Positions 17,037-25,503 of a stretch of DNA of 64,000 nt are shown here, piece after piece. Source of the stretch: an uncultured Clostridia bacterium. Its GTDB lineage: Bacteria > Bacillota > Clostridia > Christensenellales > Borkfalkiaceae. Position numbers and translations under genes: made by a program. The stretch is taken from the NCBI GenBank assembly GCA_944336975.1, contig CALVLH010000001.1, forward strand, positions 244,706-308,705. The letters are read 5' to 3'. The stretch's first letter is position 1; every line of letters starts with the position of its first letter. The notes beneath the pieces are model-generated. The model saw only the letters and a list, made by a program, of their open reading frames with translations, ran no database searches and was not told where the DNA came from.

Positions 17037-17069
17037 TTATTAAACGGAGTGCAGACGTATTTTATTGCA
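17037..17069 (-). promoter_or_regulatory. ECF-type promoter of the sigma/anti-sigma operon
   Basis: On the minus strand TGCAATAAAA (17069-17060), 13 bases, then CGTTTAATAA (17046-17037), 26 bases before the ATG. It differs from the copy at 15067-15099 by one base in the two conserved blocks, while the spacers are unrelated. A sigma-A-like TACAAT just upstream might supply basal expression. Confidence 0.75.
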
Positions 17070-17189
17070 TTGTATCATGAAAAAAACGCAAACACAAATG
17101 ACTTTGCGCCATTTTGCGAAAAAAGGCGAAAATCGGGGAAAGATTTTTGAAAGTATGCAAATTATCGGCATATCGCGCGGAAGGCGGCA

Positions 17190-17218
17190 TTGACTTCGGT
17201 TTTGCGATGTGATATAAT
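17190..17218 (+). promoter_or_regulatory. Promoter of the GH3 gene
   Basis: TTGACT (17190-17195), 17 bases, TATAAT (17213-17218). A GGGAGG ribosome binding site at 17229-17234 precedes the ATG at 17245. Confidence 0.8.
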
Positions 17219-17244
17219 GTTCAAAGCCGCGGGAGGCGGCGATC

Positions 17245-19740
17245 ATGGTAAGGTTCAGGCAAAAAATCGTCAATCTGCTCGTCAAGATCTATACGAAGTT
17301 TTTCAACAACGCGCTCCGTCAGGGCGAAAACATCGCGAAAGAGGGAAGAAGCGCCGCAACGCCCGGGATGGACACGCTGTTGCGCCGCGCGGCGGCGGAA
17401 GGCGCCGTCCTGCTCAAAAACGACGGCACGCTTCCGCTGGAAGGCAAAAAGACGGCGTTCTTCGGGCGCACGCAGACGGACAGTTTTTATACCGGTTACG
17501 GTTCGGGCGGCGACGTCGTTAAGCCCTATCGGGTAAGTATCCTCGACGGCGTCGAGGAGAACGGCGCGATCGATTTCGACCGCCCGCTCGCGCAGGAGTA
17601 TCGCGCATGGGCACAGGCGCATCCCGTCGATCACGGATATTGGGGGAATTGGCCGCGGTATTATCCCGAAATGCCCCTGACGGAGCGGCTCGTCGCGGAA
17701 GCGGCGGCGCGCGCGGGGACGGCGGTCGTCGTGATCGGCAGGGCGGCGGGAGAAGATCGCGAAAACGAAACGCAGAAGGGAAGTTACTATCTGACCGACG
17801 ACGAGAACAAAATGCTCGATCTGGTCACTTCGGCGTTCCGTCGGACGGCGGTCGTGCTTAACATCGGCAGCGTGATCGATCTTTCCTGGACGGAAAAATA
17901 CAAAAACAAGATCGGCGCTCTGCTCATCGTGTGGCAGGGCGGCATGGAGACAGGGAACGCCGTCGCCGACCTGCTGAGCGGCGCGGTATCCCCTTCGGGA
18001 AAGCTGACGGATACGATCGCCCGCCGCTATGAGGACTATCCCTCTGCGGCGCATTTCGGCAATGCGGATTATAACGAGTATGCGGAGGACATTTTTGTCG
18101 GTTACCGCTGGTTCGAGACGTTCGCCAAGGATCGCGTGCTCTATCCCTTCGGCTTCGGACTGAGTTATACGCAATTCGAGGTGTTCGCGCGCGAGCCCGT
18201 GATGACGGACGACGGGATGCGCGTACGCGTCTGCGTGAAGAATATCGGTCAGCGCGCGGGAAAGGAGACGGTGCAGGTATATCTGGAAAAACCGTGCGGC
18301 GTTCTGGGCAACGCGGCGCGGGAACTTGCGGCGTTTGCCAAGACGTCGCTCCTCGCCCCCGACGAAGAGGAGTCGCTCGAACTGCTCGTTCCCTATTCCG
18401 CCTTTTACTCTTACGACGAAGAGGGGCGGACGGGCTTTTGTTCCTGTTACGTCGTGGAAAAGGGTAAGTACAGCGTATATGCGGGGACGGATGTGCGGAG
18501 CGCGGAGCGAATCGGCGGCTTCGAAAGCGAACATACCGTCTGCATGAAACAGTGCGAAGAACAGTCTGCGCCCGTCCGCCCGTTCCTGCGCACGGAGGCG
18601 GCGGAAGAGGACGGCGTACGGCGTGCGGTCGTCCGTCCCGTCCCGTTGGCGAAGGCGGATCTCGCCGCGCGGATGACGGCGTCGATCCCGCCCGATCGCG
18701 CATTTACGGGCGATCGGGGCATCCTGCTCTCGGACGTGAAAGAGGGCAGAGCAACGATGGAGGACTTTGTCGCGCAGCTCTCGGTCGAGGAGCTGGAAGC
18801 GGTCAGTCGCGGCGATTACACGATGAACAGCCCGCTCGGACCGGAAGGCAACGCGGGCGTATTCGCGGGCGTGCTCCCGTCCCTGCGGAAGAAGGGGATC
18901 CCGCCCGTCGTGACGACGGACGGGCCCTCGGGCATCCGCCTTTGCCGCGCGAGTTCGCTCGTTCCCATCGGCACGGCGCTCGCCTGTTCCTTCGACTGTG
19001 CGCTCGCGGAAGAGGTCTATGAGGCGGTGGGCAGGGAAATGCTCGCCCGCGGCACGGACGTATTGCTCGCGCCCGCGCTCAATCTGCACCGCAACCCGCT
19101 GTGCGGGCGCAATTTCGAATATTTCTCGGAAGATCCGCTTTTGTCCGGCAAGATCGCCGCGGCGGCGGTGCGCGGCGTGCAGAAAACGGGCGCGGCGGCT
19201 TGTCCCAAACATTTTGCCTGCAACAATCAGGAGTTCAACCGCAACCGCAACGATTCCCGCCTATCCGAACGCGCCCTGCGCGAGCTGTATCTCCGCGCAT
19301 TCGAGATCTGCGTGCGCGAGGGGAAACCGCTCTTTCTCATGACCTCTTACAACAAGATCAACGGCGTGTGGGGGCATTACCATTACGCGCTCTGCGAAGG
19401 GATCCTGCGCAAAGAGTGGGGGTTCGGCGGCTGTGTGATGACCGACTGGTGGATGCGCTCCGCCCGTTGTCCCGAATTTCCTTCCCTGCGCGATAACGCC
19501 TATCGCGTGCGTGCGCGGGTGAATCTGCTCATGCCTGGCGGCGGGTATCTGGGGCGCAGGAAGCCTGACGGCACGTTGTTGAAGACATACGGCAAAAAGA
19601 AGGGCATCACGCTCGGGGAATTGCAGCGGAATGCGGCGGAGATCCTGGGCGCGGTCCTGACGCTGCCCGCGATGGACAGGGAATATCCCGACGCGCCCGC
19701 GGGCGATAATACATCACAGAACGAGGAGGAAGAACAATGA
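17245..19740 (+). CDS. Circularly permuted GH3 beta-glucosidase-type glycoside hydrolase
   Basis: This 831-residue protein has GH3 domains in inverted order. The alpha/beta sandwich (usually C-terminal) comes first (about 40-300; AAAEGAVLLKNDGTLPL, WQGGMETGNAVADLLSG, PSGKL), followed by the fibronectin-like domain (about 310-440; FGFGLSYTQF) and then the TIM barrel (about 500-800), which ends with the nucleophile Asp734 in the VMTDWW motif. Substrate-site features are present (PKHFACNNQE, MTSYNKING). No signal peptide is evident, so it probably acts on imported oligosaccharides. The inverted order is known for some ruminal GH3 enzymes. The following SIMPL gene overlaps by 4 bases. The exact sugar specificity cannot be read. 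Confidence 0.9.
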   Translation: MVRFRQKIVNLLVKIYTKFFNNALRQGENIAKEGRSAATPGMDTLLRRAAAEGAVLLKNDGTLPLEGKKTAFFGRTQTDSFYTGYGSGGDVVKPYRVSILDGVEENGAIDFDRPLAQEYRAWAQAHPVDHGYWGNWPRYYPEMPLTERLVAEAAARAGTAVVVIGRAAGEDRENETQKGSYYLTDDENKMLDLVTSAFRRTAVVLNIGSVIDLSWTEKYKNKIGALLIVWQGGMETGNAVADLLSGAVSPSGKLTDTIARRYEDYPSAAHFGNADYNEYAEDIFVGYRWFETFAKDRVLYPFGFGLSYTQFEVFAREPVMTDDGMRVRVCVKNIGQRAGKETVQVYLEKPCGVLGNAARELAAFAKTSLLAPDEEESLELLVPYSAFYSYDEEGRTGFCSCYVVEKGKYSVYAGTDVRSAERIGGFESEHTVCMKQCEEQSAPVRPFLRTEAAEEDGVRRAVVRPVPLAKADLAARMTASIPPDRAFTGDRGILLSDVKEGRATMEDFVAQLSVEELEAVSRGDYTMNSPLGPEGNAGVFAGVLPSLRKKGIPPVVTTDGPSGIRLCRASSLVPIGTALACSFDCALAEEVYEAVGREMLARGTDVLLAPALNLHRNPLCGRNFEYFSEDPLLSGKIAAAAVRGVQKTGAAACPKHFACNNQEFNRNRNDSRLSERALRELYLRAFEICVREGKPLFLMTSYNKINGVWGHYHYALCEGILRKEWGFGGCVMTDWWMRSARCPEFPSLRDNAYRVRARVNLLMPGGGYLGRRKPDGTLLKTYGKKKGITLGELQRNAAEILGAVLTLPAMDREYPDAPAGDNTSQNEEEEQ

Positions 19741-20369
19741 AAACGATAACGGTCACGGGAGTCGGAAGGGCGAGCTGTCCCGCCGACTTCGCGGAAATAT
19801 GCTTCACCGTACGCCGCGTGAACGAGGATTGCGGCAAGGCGGTCTCGGAAGTGAACGAACGGGCGCAGGCGCTTACGGAGATATACCGATCGCTGTTCCC
19901 GAAGAGCAAGCTGGTCACTGCGTCCTTCGACGTCTCCGTCGAATATGCGGAAGCGGACGAGGGCGGGCTGCGGCGCAGGAAAGCCGTCGGGTTCGCCTGC
20001 CGTCAGACCTTCCGTCTCGGCGTCGCCTATTCGCAGGACAACCTCGCGGCGGCGATCGGTGCGCTCGGGGAAACGGAAGCGGAACTTTCCCTTCGCTTTA
20101 CGGTGCGCGATCCCGAACGCCTGCGCAAAAAACTGCTCGAAGCGGCGTGCAAAGACGCCGCCGAAAAGGCGAAGATCCTCGCGGGCGCTTGTGGCGGCAA
20201 GGCGGGCGAGATCGCGGAGATCCGCTATGGCACGTCCGTCGGAGTACAGCCGTCGCCGCTGAGGATCGGCGAGCGCGCGGTCGCGGCGTTTGCCTCCGCC
20301 CGCGCCGAGATCGTCCCCGACGAGATCAGGGCGGAAGAGTGCGTGGAGATCGTCTACCGCCTCGATTGA
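19737..20369 (+). CDS. SIMPL (DUF541) domain protein
   Basis: A 210-residue protein of the SIMPL/DUF541 family, recognised by the N-terminal ITVTGVGRASCPADFAEICF strand pattern and the later KDAAEKAKILA helix followed by GGKAGEIAEI. Family members form oligomeric shells and are mostly of unknown function. No export signal is seen here, unlike many homologues. Its ATG overlaps the GH3 stop codon, so translation is coupled; a shared function with GH3 is not obvious. Confidence 0.85.
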   Translation: MKTITVTGVGRASCPADFAEICFTVRRVNEDCGKAVSEVNERAQALTEIYRSLFPKSKLVTASFDVSVEYAEADEGGLRRRKAVGFACRQTFRLGVAYSQDNLAAAIGALGETEAELSLRFTVRDPERLRKKLLEAACKDAAEKAKILAGACGGKAGEIAEIRYGTSVGVQPSPLRIGERAVAAFASARAEIVPDEIRAEECVEIVYRLD

Positions 20370-20391
20370 GCCGCGAAAGGCGGCGATTTCG

Positions 20392-20420
20392 TTGACAACG
20401 CGCCCGCTCTCTGTTATAAT
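20392..20420 (+). promoter_or_regulatory. Consensus sigma-A promoter of the MATE gene
   Basis: TTGACA (20392-20397), 17 bases, TATAAT (20415-20420). About 90 bases of leader follow before the chosen start; no known riboswitch was recognised in them. Confidence 0.85.
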
Positions 20421-20519
20421 GAAGGCGTTCATCGGAGGGGAACTAACCGCAGTTACGGACCGGATAAGATGACGGGTGCGCCTGTTGTTTTGTTCGGTTT
20501 TTTCTTTTACGGAGGGGAT

Positions 20520-21851
20520 ATGGATCTGCTCAACGACCGCATCGGAAAAATCTTTCCGCGCTATCTGCTTGCTTGCATGGGGAGCGCGCTCATCGTGTCT
20601 GTCTATTCGCTCGTCGATATGATCATGGTCGGGCAGTACGAAGGGCCCGCGGGTTCGTCCGCGCTGGCGGTCGTCATGCCCGTGTTCACCATCGTCAACA
20701 GTTTGGGATTGCTCTTCGGGATCGGCGGCGCGGTGCTCATGAGCGTGGCGCGCGGCAGGGGAAACGCGGAGGAAAGCAACGTCTTTTTCACCGTGTCGCT
20801 GATCGGCTGTGCCGTTCTGACCGCCGTGGTCTGGACGGCGATGCTCGTCTTTACCGAGCCGCTTCTTCGCCTGTTCGGCGGGAACGGGGATACGTTGGAG
20901 CTGGCAAAGAAATATGCGTTTTATCTCGCGCTTGCTGTTCCGTCGTTCATGTTCGGGCAGTATCTCTCCGCCGTCGTCCGCAACGACGACAACCCTTCGC
21001 TTGCGACCGCCGCCGTGCTTTCCGGCGGGGCGTTCAACGTATTCGGGGACTGGTTTTTCGTCTTTTTCTGCGACATGGGGATCGCGGGAGCTGGGCTGGC
21101 GACGGCGCTGGGGCAGACGATCGCGCTCGCGATTTTGATCTCTCACTTTTTTACCCGCCGCAGGAAGGTGGCTTTTGCCCGTCCTGCCGCCTTTTTCCGC
21201 CGTACGGGGGCGATCGTGTCTGCGGGCTTTGCTTCCTTTGCTACCGATTTTTCCGTCGGCGTTCTCTGCGTACTCTTCAATAACAGTGTCATGGCGTATT
21301 TCGGCGAGGACGCGCTCGCCGTCTACGGGGTGCTCATAAACGTCGCTTTTCTCGTGCAGGCGCTCTCTTACGGCGTGGGGCAGGCGGCTCAGCCGATATT
21401 TTCCGTCAATTACGGCGCAGGGAATTTTCGACGGATCCGCAAGACGATCGTCGCGGGCGCGCTGACGGCGCTCGCGGTGGGGACGGCGACGCTTCTCGTC
21501 ACCGAGCTCGCGCCTCTTCCCGTCGTGCGCCTGTTCATGACCACCACGCCGCAGGTGGAGGAGATCGCTCCGCCGATCATCCGCGCCTATTCGGCGGCGT
21601 TCTTCTTCCTGCCGTTCAACGTGTTCGCGCTCTATTATTTTCAATCGGTCATGCGTTCCGCTCTGTCGTGGATCATGTCCTTTGTGCGCGGTATCTTGCT
21701 CAGCGGCGTCCTGCTGTTCGTCTTGCCCGACGTCGCGGGCGCGGATGCGATCTGGATCGTCATGCCCCTCACCGAAGGCGCCGTCTTCGTCGCGACCGCC
21801 GCGATCGTCCTCGTTTTATCCCGCGCAAAAACGTCCGCGCGGGCGTCGTAA
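20520..21851 (+). CDS. MATE family multidrug/metabolite efflux transporter
   Basis: A 443-residue polytopic protein with about 12 membrane segments in two related halves, the hallmark of MATE transporters. Typical signatures are the N-terminal VDMIMVGQYEGPAGSSALAV region and the matching AVYGVLINVAFLVQALSYGV then GQAAQP stretch in the second half. It exports cationic drugs or metabolites using an ion gradient. The ATG at 20520, preceded by GGAGGGG, is preferred over an in-frame ATG at 20469. It is a single gene between its own promoter and terminator. Confidence 0.9.
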   Translation: MDLLNDRIGKIFPRYLLACMGSALIVSVYSLVDMIMVGQYEGPAGSSALAVVMPVFTIVNSLGLLFGIGGAVLMSVARGRGNAEESNVFFTVSLIGCAVLTAVVWTAMLVFTEPLLRLFGGNGDTLELAKKYAFYLALAVPSFMFGQYLSAVVRNDDNPSLATAAVLSGGAFNVFGDWFFVFFCDMGIAGAGLATALGQTIALAILISHFFTRRRKVAFARPAAFFRRTGAIVSAGFASFATDFSVGVLCVLFNNSVMAYFGEDALAVYGVLINVAFLVQALSYGVGQAAQPIFSVNYGAGNFRRIRKTIVAGALTALAVGTATLLVTELAPLPVVRLFMTTTPQVEEIAPPIIRAYSAAFFFLPFNVFALYYFQSVMRSALSWIMSFVRGILLSGVLLFVLPDVAGADAIWIVMPLTEGAVFVATAAIVLVLSRAKTSARAS

Positions 21852-21945
21852 AGAGCCGCACGGGCGCAGAAGAAGGGGATTTTTTGTGCCGAAAAAGGGC
21901 AAAAGTGCCCGCAGGTGCGTTTTTTATGAGGTTTTGTAAAAAAAT

Positions 21946-21981
21946 CAAGGGGAAATTTTCCAATGCCCCTTGTATTTTTTT
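21946..21981 (+). terminator. Terminator of the MATE gene overlapping the GH13 promoter
   Basis: CAAGGGG (21946-21952) pairs with CCCCTTG (21966-21972) and is followed by TATTTTTTTA. The right arm overlaps the -35 box of the next promoter. Confidence 0.6.
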
Positions 21982-21998
21982 ATGCCGTATGGTACAAT
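21970..21998 (+). promoter_or_regulatory. Promoter of the GH13 gene
   Basis: TTGTAT (21970-21975), 17 bases, TACAAT (21993-21998). The transcript would begin near 22005 and carries a GGAGGA site before the ATG at 22031. Confidence 0.7.
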
Positions 21999-22030
21999 AT
22001 TTGGGTAAGCTCATCGGAGGAGAACACAAT

Positions 22031-23344
22031 ATGTGGTTTGACGAAAGTACATTTTATCAGATCTACCCGCTCGGCTTTTGCGGCGCCGAGCGCGAAAACG
22101 ACTTCGGCGAAGTGCGCCACCGTCTCGACAAGATCGCAGCGGAGATCCCGCGCCTCAAAGCGCTCGGCGTCACGGCGGTCCTGTTCAATCCGCTGTTCGA
22201 GAGCGAGCGGCACGGATACGATACGATAGATTTTTATCGCGTCGACCGCCGTCTCGGCACCAATGAGGAATTTCGCGATCTCGTGAAGCAGTTCCACGAG
22301 GCGGGCATCCGCGTCGTGCTCGACGGCGTGTTCAACCATGTCGGCAGGGCGTTCGCGCCCTTCCGCGAAGTGCTCGAAAAGCGCGAGGGCACCGATTACA
22401 GATTTTGGTTCAACATCAACTTTTTCGGCAATTCGCGCTATAACGACGGGTTGGATTATGAGAATTGGGAAGGTCATCCCGAGCTCGTAAAACTGCGCCT
22501 GGACAATTGGGACGTGCAGAAATACCTCATGGACGCGGTGCGCTTCTGGATCTCGGAATTCGGGATCGACGGACTGCGCCTGGACGTATGCTATCTCCTT
22601 CCGCCCTGGTTCATGGAACTTTTGCGCCGTACCGTACGCGAATGCAGGGAGGATTTCTTCCTCGTCGGCGAGGTCATCCACTGCGGCAACTTCCAACAGA
22701 ATATCAGCCCCGAGCGCCTGGACTCCATCACCAATTACGAGTGTTTCAAGGGGATGGTGTCGGCGTTCAACTGCGACAACCTCTTCGAGATCGAATCCTC
22801 GCTCACCCGCCTGTTTTCCTCTCAGCCGTGGGCGCTGTATACGGGCAAGCGGATGCTCAATTTTGTCGACAATCACGACGTCGTTCGCGTATATACGGCA
22901 TTGAAGGAGAAGCGCAATCTGCTCAATCTCTATACCTTGCTGTTCACCATGCCGGGCATTCCGTGCGTCTATTACGGCTCGGAATTCGGCGCGGAGGGGG
23001 ATAAATCCGATCTCGATTACAAACTGCGCCCGTGCATCGACGCGCTGGACAAGTCCGCGCACCCCGAGATCTCCGAGCGGATCGCGCTTTTATCCAAAAT
23101 ACGGCAGGGCAGCCGCGCGCTGTGTTACGGGACGTACGCGAAGACGACGATCATGAACAGAAACTTCTCCTTTGTCCGCGAGGCGGACGGAGAAAAGATC
23201 ATCGTCGCGATCAACATCGCGGATACCGATTGCACCATCCGCGTGGAAGAGGCGGAGGGGACGGATCTGCTCACGGGACAGGTGCGCAACCTCAACGATA
23301 TTTATCTGCCGCCCTTCACGGCGAGCATTTACCGCAGAAACTGA
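22031..23344 (+). CDS. GH13 alpha-amylase family glycosidase (cytoplasmic maltodextrin-type)
   Basis: A 437-residue single-domain-plus-tail GH13 enzyme without signal peptide. Catalytic residues are readable: nucleophile Asp185 in GLRLDV, acid Glu214 in LVGEV and transition-state Asp283 in FVDNHD, together with the GVFNHVG region. The TIM barrel begins almost at the start (TFYQIYPLGF) and a short beta domain closes the protein. It lacks the N-terminal module of neopullulanases. It should hydrolyse alpha-1,4-glucans or maltodextrins in the cytoplasm. It is a lone gene with its own promoter and terminator. Confidence 0.9.
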   Translation: MWFDESTFYQIYPLGFCGAERENDFGEVRHRLDKIAAEIPRLKALGVTAVLFNPLFESERHGYDTIDFYRVDRRLGTNEEFRDLVKQFHEAGIRVVLDGVFNHVGRAFAPFREVLEKREGTDYRFWFNINFFGNSRYNDGLDYENWEGHPELVKLRLDNWDVQKYLMDAVRFWISEFGIDGLRLDVCYLLPPWFMELLRRTVRECREDFFLVGEVIHCGNFQQNISPERLDSITNYECFKGMVSAFNCDNLFEIESSLTRLFSSQPWALYTGKRMLNFVDNHDVVRVYTALKEKRNLLNLYTLLFTMPGIPCVYYGSEFGAEGDKSDLDYKLRPCIDALDKSAHPEISERIALLSKIRQGSRALCYGTYAKTTIMNRNFSFVREADGEKIIVAINIADTDCTIRVEEAEGTDLLTGQVRNLNDIYLPPFTASIYRRN

Positions 23345-23360
23345 ATAAAACGGCAAAAAT

Positions 23361-23390
23361 AGCGGGGGATCGTGCGATCTCCCGTTTTTC
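23361..23390 (+). terminator. Terminator of the GH13 gene
   Basis: A stem around AGCGGGGGATCG / CGATCTCCCG with a 2-base loop ends in TTTTTC. Confidence 0.7.
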
Positions 23391-23426
23391 TGTATAAAAG
23401 CAGGAAAAATTCCCCAAAGTATTCGT

Positions 23427-23525
23427 ATGAAAAAGATCAAGGCGAATCCGCTCGGCAAGACGAGGGACGAGAGGGAGACCTGTTTCCCCGATTGCGTTCG
23501 CGAGGAGCTTCGGGAACGGACATGA
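23427..23525 (+). CDS. Possible 32-residue leader ORF of the spoVA cassette
   Basis: An ATG at 23427 opens 32 codons (MKKIKANPLGKT at the start) whose TGA overlaps the SpoVAC ATG in the ATGA arrangement. It has no good ribosome binding site. The overlap suggests coupling, but the peptide could be chance. Confidence 0.3.
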   Translation: MKKIKANPLGKTRDERETCFPDCVREELRERT

Positions 23526-23977
23526 CGGGCAGAAGCAGGGAAAACTACAACAGGAATTATATCGAATACGTCAATACGTTCGCGCCGCCGACCAAGCATT
23601 TCAAGACGTGCGGCAGGGCGTTCCTCGTCGGCGGCTTCATTTGCTGTATCGGGCAGTTCCTGCGCTATATGCTGGAACTTGCGGGGCTGTCGGGCGATAT
23701 GCTCGCGGGGACGGTCTCCGTCATCCTCATCTTTCTCGGGACATTGCTCACGGGATTGGGCGTTTACGACCGCATCGGGCGCAACGCGGGCGCGGGGAGC
23801 ATCGTGCCCATCACGGGCTTTGCCAATTCCGTCGCCTCTCCCGCGATCGAATTCAAGACGGAGGGATATGTCTACGGCACGGCGGCAAAGATGTTCAACG
23901 TCGCGGGGCCGATCATCGTCTTCGGCGTGAGCGCGGGCGCGGCGGTCGGGCTCGTCTATTGGCTCTTAGGGCTTTGA
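23522..23977 (+). CDS. spoVAC: Stage V sporulation protein AC
   Basis: A 151-residue membrane protein with about four hydrophobic helices and the SpoVAC pattern CGRAFLVGGFICCIGQ, GVYDRIGRNAGAGSIVPITG and FANS. In spore formers it is part of the inner-membrane SpoVA channel that moves dipicolinic acid into the forespore and releases it on germination; SpoVAC is reported to be mechanosensitive. SpoVAD and SpoVAE follow directly, giving the compact C-D-E cassette typical of Clostridia. Expression should be forespore-specific, but I could not identify a sigma-G promoter with confidence. Confidence 0.95.
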   Translation: MTGRSRENYNRNYIEYVNTFAPPTKHFKTCGRAFLVGGFICCIGQFLRYMLELAGLSGDMLAGTVSVILIFLGTLLTGLGVYDRIGRNAGAGSIVPITGFANSVASPAIEFKTEGYVYGTAAKMFNVAGPIIVFGVSAGAAVGLVYWLLGL

Positions 23978-23990
23978 AAGGGAGGGGAAT

Positions 23991-24983
23991 ATGCAACATC
24001 AGACGATCGTCTTCCGCAACCGGCCGCGCATCGTCGCGGTGAGTTCCGTCGCGGGGACGAAGGAGAGCGAAGGCGTGATCGGCAGATACGCCGAAACGGT
24101 GCTTTCGGACGATATGTTCGGCGAATCCACTTACGAAAAGGCGGAATGCAAGATGCTGTCGCACGTCATCGACGGGGCGATCAAAAACGCAAACCTGCGG
24201 CGTGCGGACGTGGATATGATCGTCTCGGGCGATCTGCTCAATCAGATCATTTCCGCGAGTTTTGCCGCGCGCGATTTTTCCGTGCCCTTTCTGGGCGTTT
24301 ACGGCGCGTGTTCGACGATGGCGGAGAGCCTTGCGGTGGCGGCGGCGCTCGTCGACGGGGGATATTGCCGCCGCGCGGTGGCGGCGACGGGCAGTCATTT
24401 CGCATCCGCGGAACGGCAGTACCGCTATCCGCTCGAATTGGGAACAACGCGCCCGCCGCAATCGCAATGGACGGTGACGGGCGCGGGCGCTTCGCTCGTC
24501 GCGGCGGAGGGGGATGGGGTGCAAATCACGTCCGCCACGCTCGGGAAAGTGGTGGATTTCGGCGTTACCGACGTGAACAACATGGGCGCGGCGATGGCGC
24601 CCGCGGCGGCGGATACCATCCTCACCTATTTCCGCGGTACGCGGAAGGAGCCCGAGGAGTTCGATCTCATCGTGACGGGCGATCTCGGCGCGCTGGGGAG
24701 CAGACTTTTGAAAGATCTTACCTGGGAAAAGGGGCTGGATCTCTCGCAGAATCATGTGGATTGCGGCGAGATCGTCTATAACGTCGTCGAGGATGAATTT
24801 CAGGGCGGGAGCGGCGCGGGGTGCTCGGCGCTCGTGCTCAATTCCTATCTTCATGCCAAGATGATGGCGGGGAGCCTGAAAAAGATCCTGTTCGTCGCGA
24901 CGGGTGCGCTTCTTTCCACCACGTCTGCGGGGCAGGGGGAAAGCATTCCGTGTATCGCGCATGCGGTCACGCTGGAACGGTAA
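23991..24983 (+). CDS. spoVAD: Stage V sporulation protein AD
   Basis: A 330-residue protein with a thiolase-like fold, recognised by VGVYGACSTMAESL-type sequence (here FLGVYGACSTMAESLAVAAA), the TGSHFASAERQYRYPLELG segment and the closing GALLSTTS motif. SpoVAD binds dipicolinic acid in the spore membrane complex. The length matches the family. It lies 13 bases after spoVAC and 9 bases before spoVAE, with GGGAGGGG before its ATG. Confidence 0.95.
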   Translation: MQHQTIVFRNRPRIVAVSSVAGTKESEGVIGRYAETVLSDDMFGESTYEKAECKMLSHVIDGAIKNANLRRADVDMIVSGDLLNQIISASFAARDFSVPFLGVYGACSTMAESLAVAAALVDGGYCRRAVAATGSHFASAERQYRYPLELGTTRPPQSQWTVTGAGASLVAAEGDGVQITSATLGKVVDFGVTDVNNMGAAMAPAAADTILTYFRGTRKEPEEFDLIVTGDLGALGSRLLKDLTWEKGLDLSQNHVDCGEIVYNVVEDEFQGGSGAGCSALVLNSYLHAKMMAGSLKKILFVATGALLSTTSAGQGESIPCIAHAVTLER

Positions 24984-24992
24984 GGGGGAATT

Positions 24993-25373
24993 ATGTCGGA
25001 ACTTTGGGAAATCCTTTTGATGTTCGTCAAGGCGTTCGGCGTCGGCGGACTCATCTGCGCGGGTGCGCAGTTGGTCATCAATCTCACCGATCTCACGTCG
25101 GGCAAGATCCTCGTCTGTTTCATGCTCGGCGGAGTGGCGCTGACGGCGCTGGGGCTGTATCAGCCGCTCGTCGATTTTGCGGGCGCGGGAGCGACCGTTC
25201 CCATCAGCGGGTTCGGGTATCTGCTCGCCAACGGCGCGATGAGGGGCGCGCAGAAAGGACTATATGAGGCGCTCACGGGATCGCTCGCCGCGGCGAGCGC
25301 GGGCGTATCCGCCGCCGTCGTGTTTTCCTTCCTCATGTCGCTCATCTTCCGTTCTCATACCAAACACAGTTGA
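24993..25373 (+). CDS. spoVAE: Stage V sporulation protein AE (SpoVAE/SpoVAEb)
   Basis: A 126-residue membrane protein with about three to four helices; the GGLICAGAQLVINLT and ATVPISGFGYLLANGAM segments are typical. It completes the SpoVA membrane channel with the two upstream products. A terminator follows 26 bases after the stop codon. Confidence 0.95.
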   Translation: MSELWEILLMFVKAFGVGGLICAGAQLVINLTDLTSGKILVCFMLGGVALTALGLYQPLVDFAGAGATVPISGFGYLLANGAMRGAQKGLYEALTGSLAAASAGVSAAVVFSFLMSLIFRSHTKHS

Positions 25374-25399
25374 TTTTTGGTGGAAATATTTTTCGCTCG

Positions 25400-25425
25400 G
25401 GCGTTTTTTCGAAAACGCCTTTTTT
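25400..25425 (+). terminator. Terminator of the spoVA cassette
   Basis: GGCGTTTT (25400-25407) pairs with AAAACGCC (25412-25419) around a TTCG tetraloop and runs into TTTTTT. Confidence 0.85.
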
Positions 25426-25431
25426 CGTGCC

Positions 25432-25461
25432 TTGACAAACGGACGGCAAAAGGGGTACAAT
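25432..25461 (+). promoter_or_regulatory. Promoter of the DUF1294 gene
   Basis: TTGACA (25432-25437), 18 bases, TACAAT (25456-25461). It places transcription start near 25468, which rules out the ATG at 25462 and decides the start at 25504. Confidence 0.75.
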
Positions 25462-25503
25462 ATGCGAAAAGGAGCGAGGCGTCCGCGCGAAAGGACGAAG
25501 AAG

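Noticed and set aside
20421-20519. Riboswitch in the MATE gene leader
   Set aside because: The ~90-base leader has no consensus core or stem set that I recognise for any known riboswitch class.
23391-23440. Sigma-F/sigma-G promoter before the spoVA cassette
   Set aside because: GTATA occurs near 23391, but no -10 block of the expected form stands at the right distance, so I do not claim it.
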